Both the position numbers and the translations under genes were made by a program. A DNA stretch of 64,000 nucleotides. Origin: CAVPDA01 sp963702495 (GTDB taxonomy: Bacteria > Pseudomonadota > Gammaproteobacteria > Burkholderiales > Rhodocyclaceae). Under the pieces are notes generated by a model. It was not told the DNA's origin, searched no databases, and worked only from the letters and a program-made list of their open reading frames with translations. Location: positions 62,001-126,000 of the forward strand of contig CAVPDA010000015.1 of the NCBI GenBank assembly GCA_963702495.1, in the 5' to 3' direction. Positions 27,941 through 36,414 of the stretch are shown here, piece after piece; position 1 is the stretch's first letter; the number at the start of each line of letters is the position of its first letter.

Positions 27941-28663
27941 CTAGCCGGAGGCGAGGCTCGTCAGGCCGGGAACGTCGATTGCGACGCGCTGCGGATCTGC
28001 CGCAGGCCGGATCAGACCGCCGCGCCGGAACTCCGCGGTGACGCGGCTCGCCGTTTCCATGGTCATGCCGAGCAGGGCGCCGATTTCGTCGCGCATCGGC
28101 AGCAGGCACTCGCGGCCGCCCTCCCGATCCGCCAGATGGAGGAGCAGGCGTGCCACGCGCGTGTGGGCGCTGCCGGTGGATAGTTCGGTCAGGAACAAAT
28201 CCGCGGAATCGAGTTCCGCCTGCATCACGGTCATCACCCGTTCGACGAACTGCGGTTCGGACTTCTCTTGGCCGAGGATCACCTGCGCCGGCACGCGGCA
28301 AAGCGCTGTGTCACCCAGGGCGACGGCGGTGTGGCGATAGGGTTTCGCGGACAAGGCCTCGAGGCCCAGGGTGTCGCCTTTGCCTGCCAGGCGCACGATG
28401 CGTTCGTCCCCGGCCGCCGAATAGCGAACCAGTTTCATCAGGCCATAGCGCACGAGGAACACATACTCGGCCGTATCGCCCAAGCCGTAGAGGGTCTCTT
28501 GCGGCGCCACCTGGACGATGCGGAAGCCGTCGATCAGGTAGGCCCGCTGGCGGCGGAATGCGCCCGAGAACAGCCCCACCGACTCGGCCGGGCACGCGAC
28601 GCAGTCGCCTGCCGTTGCCGGCCGCAACTTCTGCATGCCGATGATGCGACGTGGGTTGGTCAT
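27941..28663 (-). CDS. FNR-type Crp/Fnr family regulator with three of four cluster cysteines
   Basis: This 240-residue regulator has a cyclic-nucleotide-like sensor domain and a winged helix. The recognition helix reads MTMETASRVTAEF; E-x-x-S-R is the FNR pattern that reads TTGAT. FNR binds its oxygen-sensing [4Fe-4S] cluster with four cysteines; here Cys21 and Cys24 (CVAC) and Cys122 are at the FNR positions, but the third N-terminal cysteine is missing. It may therefore sense redox differently or not at all. It faces the octaheme cytochrome gene and may control it (inference). It is divergent from the tetR gene, 264 bases away. Confidence 0.87.
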   Translation of the reverse strand: MTNPRRIIGMQKLRPATAGDCVACPAESVGLFSGAFRRQRAYLIDGFRIVQVAPQETLYGLGDTAEYVFLVRYGLMKLVRYSAAGDERIVRLAGKGDTLGLEALSAKPYRHTAVALGDTALCRVPAQVILGQEKSEPQFVERVMTVMQAELDSADLFLTELSTGSAHTRVARLLLHLADREGGRECLLPMRDEIGALLGMTMETASRVTAEFRRGGLIRPAADPQRVAIDVPGLTSLASG

Positions 28664-28897
28664 GACCTGCCGGAAAGCTGGTTGCGTCGGGCAAAGCGTC
28701 AGGGGAATGCAAGCAATCTATCACGCTTGTCCGCGGTCGGAAGTGACGCAGTCAACGCTGCTACCCCGTCCTGGTGCGTCCGGCCCTGCCACGGAACCCA
28801 TCCTGCCGCACCGTTCGACCCCGCACCGGCCGGCGGCGGAAAGTAGGCGCGCCTCTCTAATTCTGCGGTTGACAGTGAAGCGATAAAACGTATGATT

Positions 28898-28911
28898 CAA
28901 ACGTACGTTTG
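28898..28911 (+). promoter_or_regulatory. PsrA-type operator before tetR/fadE
   Basis: CAAACGTACGTTTG is a perfect 14-base palindrome, CAAAC-N4-GTTTG, the known recognition pattern of PsrA-type TetR repressors that control fatty acid oxidation. It lies 17 bases before the GTG start of the tetR gene, a good place for autorepression and control of the downstream fad operon. A shorter related palindrome precedes the second fadB-type gene at 37762. Confidence 0.7.
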
Positions 28912-28927
28912 AGTTTCCGGGGGGCAG

Positions 28928-29733
28928 GTGACGGCGGTCGAAGTCAACGCCAATGGCGACACGCGCGGCCGCATTCTCGACGCGGCGGAGGCGCTGTTCG
29001 TCGAGCACGGCTTCGAGGCGACCTCGATGCGCACCATCACCGCCACCGCGGGGGTCAACCTGGCCGCAGTGAATTACCACTTCGGCAGCAAGGAGGCGTT
29101 GATCCAGGAGGTGTTCCGGCGCCGCCTGACGTGGCTCAACCGGGAGCGGTTGCGGGCGCTGGACGCTTTCGAGAGCGAGGCGCAGGGCGCGCCGCTGAAG
29201 CCGTCGCAAATCGTCGAGGCTTTTTTCGGCACGGCGTTGCGCTTGGCGGCGGACGTGCAGCACGGCGGCCACCGTTTCATGCGCCTGCTGGGCCGGACCT
29301 ACACCGATCCGGCGCGGTTCGTGCGGACCTTTCTGGCCGAGGAGTACGCCGACGTGGTGGATCGTTTTTCCGTCGCCCTCTTCCGGGCTCTGCCGGACGT
29401 GCCGCGGGAGGAGATCCTGTGGCGCTTCCACTTCATGCTCGGCGCCATGGCTTATGCCCTGGCGGGCACGGATGCGCTGCAGATCATGGACGGCAAGGTG
29501 GACGAGGACGATCCGCAGGCGGTAGCACCGCGATTGATGTCGTTTCTGTTGGGCGGGTTGCGCGCGCCGCTGCCCGAGATGGTGCAACAAGAACGCGGTT
29601 CCGGGGAAAGCCCGGGCGCCGCGCACCACGCGCCGCAAAGCGGTGTGATGCGGCCGGCGCCGGGCGCGCCGGTGTCGAAGACGGGGCAACGGCGTCGGGA
29701 CAGATGCCGAACAAACATAGGAGACAACGATGA
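28928..29733 (+). CDS. psrA: TetR-family repressor, PsrA-like (3' end uncertain)
   Basis: The N terminus (ILDAAEALFVEHGFEATSMR, then TAGVNLAAVNYHFGSKEALI) is the TetR helix-turn-helix and closely resembles PsrA, the acyl-CoA-responsive repressor of beta-oxidation genes. GTG at 28928 is the only plausible start. The family sequence ends near GLRAPLPE at about residue 218, but this frame has no stop until 30535, deep inside fadE. In a neighbouring frame a TGA at 29731 overlaps the fadE ATG (ATGA). A one-base indel after about 29570 would restore that normal arrangement; I set the end there. It presumably binds the palindrome 17 bases upstream. Confidence 0.8.
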
Positions 29734-32207
29734 TTTGGCTGATCCTCTCCCTGCCTGTGGCAGTTGCGGCGCTCGCGTACCTGCGGGCGCCGCTTTTTAT
29801 CTGGACACTGGCAGGTGCGTTCTGGCTCGCGCTTGCCGCCGTTCTCGGCCATTGGCCGATGGCGGCGGGAGTGGCGGTGTTCGCCGTCTACATTGCGCTG
29901 GCCGCGCTGTTCAATGTCAAGCCGCTGCGCCGGGCAATGGTCAGCAAGCCGCTGCTCGGCTTCTACCGCAAGATTCTGCCGCCGATGTCCCAGACCGAGC
30001 GCGAGGCGCTGGAGGCGGGCACCGTGTGGTGGGAGGGAGACCTGTTTCGCGGCAAGCCCGACTGGAACAAGCTGCTCTCGCTCCCGCAGCCCACGCTCAC
30101 GGCGGAGGAGCAATCGTTCCTCGACGACGAGACCGAGCAGTTGTGCGCCATGACGAACGACTGGGAAAGCAGCCACGTCCTGTACGATCTGCCGCCCCAG
30201 GTATGGCAGTTCATCAAGGACAAGGGCTTCCTCGGCATGATCATTCCGCGCAAGTACGGCGGCAAGGAGTTCTCGGCCTACGCCCATTCGCAGGTGATCA
30301 CGAAGCTGTCCACACGCTGCAGCGCGGCGGCGGTGACCGTGATGGTGCCCAACTCTCTGGGACCGGCGGAACTGCTGCTGCATTACGGCACCGACGAGCA
30401 GAAGAGCCACTACCTGCCGCGGCTGGCGAAGGGCCAGGAGATCCCCTGCTTCGCCCTGACCTCGCCCCACGCCGGCTCCGACGCCGCTTCGATCCCCGAT
30501 TCCGGCATCGTCTGCAAGGGCCTGTGGCAGGGTAAGGAAACGGTCGGCATGCGCGTCACCTGGGACAAGCGCTACATCACGCTGGCGCCGGTGGCGACGC
30601 TGCTGGGCCTGGCGTTCCGCCTCTACGACCCCGAGCGCCTGATCGGCGACACCGAAGACCTCGGCATCACCTGCGCCCTGGTGCCCACCAACCATCCCGG
30701 CGTGATCATCGGCCGCCGCGCCTTGCCGCTCAACGCCGTGTTCCAGAACGGTCCGACCCAGGGCAAGGACGTCTTCATGCCGCTGGAGTGGATCATCGGC
30801 GGTCCGAAGATGGCGGGGCAGGGCTGGCGCATGCTCATGGAATGCCTGGCGGCGGGCCGCTCGATCTCGCTGCCCGGATCCAACACCGGAATGCAGAAGC
30901 TCGCAGTACGTTCCGTCGGCGCCTACGCCCGGGTGCGCAGCCAGTTCAAGATGCCCATCGGCAAGTTCGAGGGCATCCAGGAACCGCTGGCGCGCATGGG
31001 CGGCTACCTTTACATGTCCGACGCTGCCCGCGTCATGACGGCCGGCGCCATCGACCTGGGCGAGAAGCCCTCGGTCGTGTCGGCCATCGTCAAGTACCAC
31101 GTGACCGAGCGTGCGCGCCAGGTCGTCAATGACGGCATGGACGTCATCGGCGGCAAGGGCATCTGCCTTGGGCCGCAGAACTTCCTCGGCCGCGCCTACC
31201 AGCAGATCCCGGTGGGAATCACCGTGGAGGGCGCCAACATCCTGACCCGCAGCCTGATCATCTTCGGCCAGGGCGCGATCCGCTGCCATCCCTACGTGCT
31301 GAAGGAGATGGAGGCGGCGCGAGCTTCCGGCGATCCGGCGCAGCGGGCACGGGCGCTGGAGCAGTTCGACGAGGCGATCTTCTCGCACCTCGGCTTTACC
31401 GTGTCGAACGCGGCGCGTACCTTCATTCTGGGCCTCACCGGTTCGCACTATGTCTCGCTGCCGAAGAACATCGCGCCCGAAACGCGGCGCTATTACCAGC
31501 AGCTCACCCGCTTCTCCGCGGCCTTCGCCTACATCGCCGACATCTCGATGGTGGTGATCGGCGGCGACCTCAAGCGCAAGGAGAAGATCTCGGCGCGGCT
31601 GGGCGACATCCTGTCCTACATGTATCTGTGCTCGGCCACCCTCAAGCGCTACGAGGCGGAGGGACGCCAGGCGCAGGATGCACCCCTGATGCACTGGTCG
31701 ATCTGGGACGCCATGTTCAAGGCGCAGAACGCCCTCGAAGGTGCCATCTCCAACTTCCCGCAGGCCTGGTCCAGATGGTGGCTGAAGCGCGTCATCTTCC
31801 CGCTGGGGCGCCCCTATGTCGTGCCTTCCGACAAGCTGGGCGGGCTGGTGGCGGATCTGCTGATCAGCCCGTCCGCCACCCGCGATCGCCTCACCGCCGG
31901 CATGTACGTGCCGCGCGACGAGAACGATCCGGTCGGCGCATTGGAACTGGCCCTGGAAGCCACGCTGCAGGCGGAGGAGATCGAAGCCAGGATGCGCGCC
32001 GCGCAGAAGGCGCGCCGGGTGGCCGGACGCACGCCGGAGGAACTCGTCACCGCCGCCTTCGACGCCGGCGTCATCACCGCTGCCGAGCGCGCCCTGCTGC
32101 TCCGGCGCGACGAACTGCGCAACAAGGTGATCCGGGTGGATGACTTCCCGATGGACTTCGGTCCGGAGCGCAAGGTCGAAGCGCCGCGGCAGCGCGCGGC
32201 TGCCTGA
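29730..32207 (+). CDS. fadE: Membrane-associated acyl-CoA dehydrogenase
   Basis: FadE catalyses the first, FAD-dependent oxidation of acyl-CoA in beta-oxidation. The 825 residues begin with two or three hydrophobic segments (about 1-70), as in the membrane-associated E. coli-type FadE, followed by the acyl-CoA dehydrogenase domains (NSLGPAELLLHYGTDEQKSH, CFALTSPHAGSDAAS, GMDVIGGKGICLG) and the extra C-terminal DUF1974 region. The ATG at 29730 is preceded by AGGAGA. It is the first structural gene of the plus-strand fad operon and follows the PsrA-like repressor directly. Confidence 0.95.
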   Translation: MIWLILSLPVAVAALAYLRAPLFIWTLAGAFWLALAAVLGHWPMAAGVAVFAVYIALAALFNVKPLRRAMVSKPLLGFYRKILPPMSQTEREALEAGTVWWEGDLFRGKPDWNKLLSLPQPTLTAEEQSFLDDETEQLCAMTNDWESSHVLYDLPPQVWQFIKDKGFLGMIIPRKYGGKEFSAYAHSQVITKLSTRCSAAAVTVMVPNSLGPAELLLHYGTDEQKSHYLPRLAKGQEIPCFALTSPHAGSDAASIPDSGIVCKGLWQGKETVGMRVTWDKRYITLAPVATLLGLAFRLYDPERLIGDTEDLGITCALVPTNHPGVIIGRRALPLNAVFQNGPTQGKDVFMPLEWIIGGPKMAGQGWRMLMECLAAGRSISLPGSNTGMQKLAVRSVGAYARVRSQFKMPIGKFEGIQEPLARMGGYLYMSDAARVMTAGAIDLGEKPSVVSAIVKYHVTERARQVVNDGMDVIGGKGICLGPQNFLGRAYQQIPVGITVEGANILTRSLIIFGQGAIRCHPYVLKEMEAARASGDPAQRARALEQFDEAIFSHLGFTVSNAARTFILGLTGSHYVSLPKNIAPETRRYYQQLTRFSAAFAYIADISMVVIGGDLKRKEKISARLGDILSYMYLCSATLKRYEAEGRQAQDAPLMHWSIWDAMFKAQNALEGAISNFPQAWSRWWLKRVIFPLGRPYVVPSDKLGGLVADLLISPSATRDRLTAGMYVPRDENDPVGALELALEATLQAEEIEARMRAAQKARRVAGRTPEELVTAAFDAGVITAAERALLLRRDELRNKVIRVDDFPMDFGPERKVEAPRQRAAA

Positions 32208-32215
32208 CAAACGTC

Positions 32216-32274
32216 CACCGCCAAGGCGCCAAGTACGCCAAGGTTCCCGGCTGTTCCCGGGTGCCTTGGCGGTG
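32216..32274. repeat. CCGCCAAGG intercistronic palindrome before fadI
   Basis: CACCGCCAAGGC at 32216-32227 pairs perfectly with GCCTTGGCGGTG at 32263-32274, with GCCAAG-type repeats inside. It fills almost the whole fadE-fadI gap. The right arm runs into GAAAGGA, which is the ribosome binding site of fadI. A related element occupies the gap before the next gene. Confidence 0.75.
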
Positions 32275-32285
32275 AAAGGAATTTC

Positions 32286-33575
32286 ATGATGAGCATCCCA
32301 CCTGTGTATGTGGTCGATGGTGCGCGCACGCCTTTCCTCAAGGCGCGCAACGCCCCCGGCCCCTTTGCGGCCAGCGACCTGGCCACCGCCTGCGGCCGGG
32401 CGCTGCTGGCGCGCCAGCCGTTCGAGGCGGATGCGCTGGACGAGGTGATCCTCGGCTGCGCCAGTCCCTCCCCGGACGAAGTCAACATCGGCCGCGTCGT
32501 CACCCTGCGCATGGGCTGCGGCGACAAGGTGCCGGGCTGGACCGTGATGCGCAACTGCGCCAGCGGCATGCAGGCGCTCGATTCGGCCATCGCCAACATT
32601 CAGGTCGGCCGCTCGCGGCTGGTGCTGGCGGGCGGCGTCGATGCCCTGTCCCATGCGCCGCTGCTCTTTTCCGACGCCATGGTGCGCTGGCTGTCCGGCT
32701 GGTATGCGGCGAAGAGCTTCGGCCATCGCGCCCAGGCCCTGGCCCGTTTCAGGCTCGGCTACCTGGCGCCGGTGATCGGCATCATGAAAGGACTCACCGA
32801 TCCGGTGGTGGGTCTGCTGATGGGCCAGACCGCGGAAAACCTGGCCTACCGCTTCGGCATCACGCGCGAGCAGATGGACCGGTTTTCCGTGCGCAGCCAC
32901 CAGCGCGTGGCGGCGGGAATCGATGCCGGCCATTACGGCGAGATCGTTCCCCTCGTCGGCAGCGATGGCGCGGTGTACCCGGAGGACGACGGCCTGCGGC
33001 GTGATTCCTCGATGGCGGGATTGGCCAAGCTCAAACCGTTCTTCGACAAGAAATACGGCAGCATCACGCCGGGGAACTCCTCGCAGATCACGGACGGCGC
33101 CGCCTGGCTGCTGCTGGCTTCCGCGGAGGCGGTGCGACAATACGGCTTGGCACCGCTGGGCCGCATCGTCGACTCCCAGTGGGCTGCCCTCGATCCGGCG
33201 CAGATGGGCCTCGGTCCGGTGCATGCATCGACGCCGATCCTGCAGCGCCACGGACTGGGTCTGAACGACCTCGATGCCTGGGAGATCAACGAGGCCTTCG
33301 CCGCCCAGGTGCTGGCCTGTCTCGCTGCGTGGAAGGACGATGCCTACTGCCGCGATCAGCTCGGTGTCGACGGCGCGCTCGGGGAGATCGATGCCGACCG
33401 GCTCAACGTGGACGGCGGTGCCATCGCTCTCGGCCATCCGGTAGGCGCGAGCGGCGCACGCATCGTGCTGCATCTGCTCCAGGTGCTGAAGCGAAGCGGG
33501 GGCAAGCGCGGCATCGCCAGCATCTGCATCGGCGGCGGTCAGGGCGGCGCGATGCTGGTGGAAACCACGAACTGA
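32286..33575 (+). CDS. fadI: 3-ketoacyl-CoA thiolase, FadI type
   Basis: This 429-residue thiolase cleaves 3-ketoacyl-CoA to acetyl-CoA and a shortened acyl-CoA. The acylated cysteine lies in MRNCASGMQALDS near residue 95. The C-terminal active-site segments are ALGHPVGASGARI and CIGGGQGGAMLVE, where the second cysteine lies. NEAFAAQ supplies another catalytic loop. Two adjacent ATGs (32286 and 32289) are possible starts; GAAAGGA precedes both. It lies between fadE and a fused hydratase/dehydrogenase, which together complete one set of beta-oxidation enzymes. Confidence 0.92.
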   Translation: MMSIPPVYVVDGARTPFLKARNAPGPFAASDLATACGRALLARQPFEADALDEVILGCASPSPDEVNIGRVVTLRMGCGDKVPGWTVMRNCASGMQALDSAIANIQVGRSRLVLAGGVDALSHAPLLFSDAMVRWLSGWYAAKSFGHRAQALARFRLGYLAPVIGIMKGLTDPVVGLLMGQTAENLAYRFGITREQMDRFSVRSHQRVAAGIDAGHYGEIVPLVGSDGAVYPEDDGLRRDSSMAGLAKLKPFFDKKYGSITPGNSSQITDGAAWLLLASAEAVRQYGLAPLGRIVDSQWAALDPAQMGLGPVHASTPILQRHGLGLNDLDAWEINEAFAAQVLACLAAWKDDAYCRDQLGVDGALGEIDADRLNVDGGAIALGHPVGASGARIVLHLLQVLKRSGGKRGIASICIGGGQGGAMLVETTN

Positions 33576-33581
33576 CCTCTC

Positions 33582-33640
33582 GGGCGCCAAGGTCCGCCGG
33601 CGAGTCGATCTTGCCGTCCTTGGCGTCTTGGCGGTGAAAG
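33582..33640. repeat. CCGCCAAGG-family palindrome before the fused fad gene
   Basis: GCGCCAAGG at 33582-33590 pairs with CCTTGGCGT at 33618-33626, and the element ends in CTTGGCGGTGAAAGG, the same right end as the element before fadI. It again supplies the Shine-Dalgarno-like GAAAGGG ahead of the next start. The two copies differ in the middle. Confidence 0.7.
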
Positions 33641-33649
33641 GGACGCGTT

Positions 33650-35659
33650 GTGGATATGACGAACTGGAAACTCGAACGCGACGCCGAAGGCATTGCCTGG
33701 GCGACGCTGGACTGCGCCGGAGCCAGTACCAACACGCTGTCGCAGGCGGTGATGGCGGAACTGGCCGCGCTGCTGGACGAGCTGGAACGGCGGCCGCCGC
33801 TGGCCCTGGTGTTCCGCTCCGGCAAGGAGGCGGGATTCATTGCCGGCGCCAACATCGAGGAATTCACGCAACTCGATACGGCGGACAAGGCGACGGAATT
33901 GGTGCGGCGCGGCTGGGACCTGTTCAACCGGCTGGCGGCGGTGAACTACCCGACGCTGGCCCTGATCCGCGGCCATTGCATGGGCGGCGGGCTGGAACTG
34001 GCACTGGCGTGCCGCTATCGGGTCGCCGTCGATGAGCCGGGAACGCGGCTGGCCTTGCCCGAAGTGATGCTGGGCATCGTGCCGGGGTGGGGCGGCATGC
34101 TGCGCCTGCCGCGCACGGTCGGCCCGGCGGCGGCGCTGGACATGATGCTCACCGGCAGGGGCGTCGATGCGCGCCGGGCCAAACGCATGGGACTGGTGGA
34201 CGAATGCGTGCCGACGCGCGTCATGGCCAATGCCGCCCGCATGGTGGCGACTTCCGGCCGCGCGCCGCGCCGTCTGCCATGGCTGCAGGCGCTGCTCAAC
34301 CGCCGCCCGCTGCGCGCCCTGGTGGCGGACAGAGCGCGCGAGCAGGTGGGCAAGCGCGCCCGCCGCGAACACTATCCGGCGCCCTACGCCATCCTGGACA
34401 TGTGGGAGAACTACGGTGGCAACGCGCTGGCGGTGCCGGCCGCCAAGCCGACCTCCCTCGCCGCCATCATTGCTTCGCCCACGACGCAGAACCTGGTGCG
34501 CGTGTTCTTCCTGCAGGAGCGCCTGAAAGGCTTCGGCAAGAGCGACGGCACGAGCGGCGAGTTCGCGCCGCGCCATGTTCACGTCATCGGCGCCGGCACC
34601 ATGGGCGGCGATGTCGCCGCCTGGTGCGCGCTGCGCGGCATGAGCGTCACGCTGCAGGACCAGAACGTGGAGCGCATCGCGCCGGCGGTGAAGCGGGCGG
34701 CGCAGATGTATGCCAGGCGCTTCCGCAGCGATCGCCGGCAGGCGCGCCTCACCCTGGACCGCTTGATTCCCGATCCGCAGGGCAGCGGCGTGCGCCATGC
34801 CGACGTGGTGATCGAGGCCATCTTCGAGAACTTGGAGGCGAAACAGAAGTTGTTCGCCGCTCTCGAACCGCAGCTCAAACCCGGCGCCGTGCTGGCGACC
34901 AACACCTCCAGCCTGCGGTTGGAAGACATCGGGCAGGCGCTGCAACGGCCCGAGCGGCTGATCGGCATCCACTTCTTCAACCCGGTGGCGAAGATGCCAT
35001 TGGTGGAAGTGGTGAGCAGCGCCAACACCGATGCGCAGGTGGCCAAGCGCGGCATGGCTTTCGTGCGCAAGATCGACAAGCTGCCCTTGCCGGTGAAGAG
35101 CGCACCGGGCTTTCTGGTCAATGCCGTGCTCGGTCCCTACCTGCTGGAGGCGATGCGTTGCGTCGATGAAGGCATCGCGCCGGAGGCGGTGGACCAGGCA
35201 GCGCTCGGTTTCGGCATGCCGATGGGACCGATCGAACTGGCCGACACCGTGGGCCTGGACATCGCCGTGGCGGCGGGCAAAGGTCTGACCGGCGCCGCGA
35301 CGTCGGCGCCGCAGCGGTTGCTCAGCCTGGTGGACGGCGGGCATCTGGGCAAGAAGACAGGCCGCGGCTTCTATGTCTGGAAGGACGGCAAGGCGCAGAA
35401 GGGGAAGGCCGGGCCGGTGCCCTTCGGCCTGGCGGAGCGCATCGTCAAGCCGCTGTTGGAGGCGACGCAGCGCTGCGTCGATCAGGGCGTGGTGGCGGAT
35501 GCCGATCTTGCCGACGCCGGGGTGATCTTCGGCACCGGCTTTGCGCCTTTCACCGGCGGGCCGCTGAATCTCGTGCGGAGCCGGAGTGCGGCCACGGCGA
35601 AGCAGGCGTCGGCGGCTGCAGGCAAAGCGGAGCCGCCGAAACTCGTCAGGGCGGCGTAG
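33650..35659 (+). CDS. fadJ: Enoyl-CoA hydratase/3-hydroxyacyl-CoA dehydrogenase fusion, FadJ type
   Basis: A 669-residue bifunctional enzyme for the second and third steps of beta-oxidation. The crotonase domain comes first (about 1-200: GSGKEAGFIAGANIEEF-like segment, GHCMGGGLELALACRYRVA, PEVMLGIVPGWGG). Then comes an NAD-binding domain starting VHVIGAGTMGGDVAAW near residue 308, and a dehydrogenase C-terminal domain (HFFNPVAKMPLVEVV, APGFLVNAVLGPYLLEA). The start is GTG at 33650, or the ATG two codons later. It pairs with FadI upstream, as FadJ does in E. coli; the alternative name FadB cannot be excluded. Confidence 0.9.
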   Translation: MDMTNWKLERDAEGIAWATLDCAGASTNTLSQAVMAELAALLDELERRPPLALVFRSGKEAGFIAGANIEEFTQLDTADKATELVRRGWDLFNRLAAVNYPTLALIRGHCMGGGLELALACRYRVAVDEPGTRLALPEVMLGIVPGWGGMLRLPRTVGPAAALDMMLTGRGVDARRAKRMGLVDECVPTRVMANAARMVATSGRAPRRLPWLQALLNRRPLRALVADRAREQVGKRARREHYPAPYAILDMWENYGGNALAVPAAKPTSLAAIIASPTTQNLVRVFFLQERLKGFGKSDGTSGEFAPRHVHVIGAGTMGGDVAAWCALRGMSVTLQDQNVERIAPAVKRAAQMYARRFRSDRRQARLTLDRLIPDPQGSGVRHADVVIEAIFENLEAKQKLFAALEPQLKPGAVLATNTSSLRLEDIGQALQRPERLIGIHFFNPVAKMPLVEVVSSANTDAQVAKRGMAFVRKIDKLPLPVKSAPGFLVNAVLGPYLLEAMRCVDEGIAPEAVDQAALGFGMPMGPIELADTVGLDIAVAAGKGLTGAATSAPQRLLSLVDGGHLGKKTGRGFYVWKDGKAQKGKAGPVPFGLAERIVKPLLEATQRCVDQGVVADADLADAGVIFGTGFAPFTGGPLNLVRSRSAATAKQASAAAGKAEPPKLVRAA

Positions 35660-35682
35660 GATGCGGCGCGCGCATCGGGGAT

Positions 35683-35880
35683 CGGCGGGCACGGCCCGCC
35701 CTACGGCGCGACCTTCGAGCGACAAGCTTCGTAGGGCGGCCCGCGGCCGCCGAACCGACCCGGCGGGCACGGCCCGCCCTACGGCGCGACATTCGAGCGA
35801 CAAGCTTCGTCGGACGGCCCGCGGCCGCCGAACCGACTTGGCGGGCACGGTCCGCCCTGCAGTGCGGCATTGGAACGACG
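35683..35880. repeat. Tandem 78-base repeat of REP-like palindromes
   Basis: About two and a half copies of a 78-base unit start at 35683, 35761 and 35839. Each unit has GGCGGGCACGGCCCGCCCTAC, then a spacer with TTCGAGCGACAAGCTTCGT, then an inverted GTAGGGCGGCCCGCGGCCGCC arm. The copies differ by a few substitutions; the third is truncated at about 35880. It fills the gap between the fadJ-type gene and the thioesterase gene. Confidence 0.85.
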
Positions 35881-35890
35881 AAGGGGGCGC

Positions 35891-36292
35891 ATGAACGGGG
35901 AGGTGATCCGGGTTCCCGAAGGCAAGCTGCCGGAGTTGCGGCTGATGGCGATGCCCGCCGACACCAATCCATCGGGCGACATCTTCGGCGGCTGGATCAT
36001 GGCCCATGTGGACCTGGCGGGCGGCGTCGCGGCGATCCGCCGCTCGCGCGGCCGGGTGGCGACGGTGGCGGTGAACTCCTTCCTCTTCAAGCAGCCGGTC
36101 TCCGTCGGCGACGTGGTGAGCTTCTACACCACCATCGTCAAGGTCGGCCGCACCTCCCTCACGGTGGACGTGGAGGTCTTCGCCGAGCGCTGCCCGTCCG
36201 CGCCGATCACGGTCCGCGTGACGGAGGCCACCCTCACCTATGTAGCCCTTGATGCAGAAGGAAAAAAGCGCGAAGTGCCGCCTGTTGCATGA
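35891..36292 (+). CDS. Acyl-CoA thioesterase, YciA type
   Basis: This is a 133-residue hotdog-fold acyl-CoA hydrolase. The motif MPADTNPSGDIFGGWIMAHVDLAGG near residues 18-42 (here given in part) contains the asparagine and aspartate of the YciA/BACH active site; VNSFLFKQPVSVGDVV follows. It releases free fatty acids from acyl-CoA and may limit acyl-CoA build-up during fatty acid use. ATG at 35891 lies just after the tandem REP repeats, which supply GGGGG upstream as a poor ribosome binding site. It is co-directional with the fad genes. Confidence 0.88.
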   Translation: MNGEVIRVPEGKLPELRLMAMPADTNPSGDIFGGWIMAHVDLAGGVAAIRRSRGRVATVAVNSFLFKQPVSVGDVVSFYTTIVKVGRTSLTVDVEVFAERCPSAPITVRVTEATLTYVALDAEGKKREVPPVA

Positions 36293-36414
36293 ACGCAACA
36301 GGGACATGGAAGAGCACATATCGAGCGGAACGGCAAGCGTAGAATCGGCGCGTTAGTCGTGGGTCCAGTCCTTGACTAAGCGATCGATGAGTCACTCTAG
36401 GGAGGAGTAAGGCA

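Noticed and set aside
25506..28301. 931-codon minus-strand frame opposite the octaheme cytochrome
   Set aside because: The plus strand encodes eight CxxCH motifs; the minus frame is a shadow.
29484..33590. 1368-codon minus-strand open frame under fadE and fadI
   Set aside because: Long antisense frames are common in GC-rich genes; no start, motif or family similarity, and the plus-strand genes are certain.
35683..35880. Possible CRISPR array
   Set aside because: The 78-base units repeat as a whole, with no unique spacers between short repeats, and no cas genes are near.
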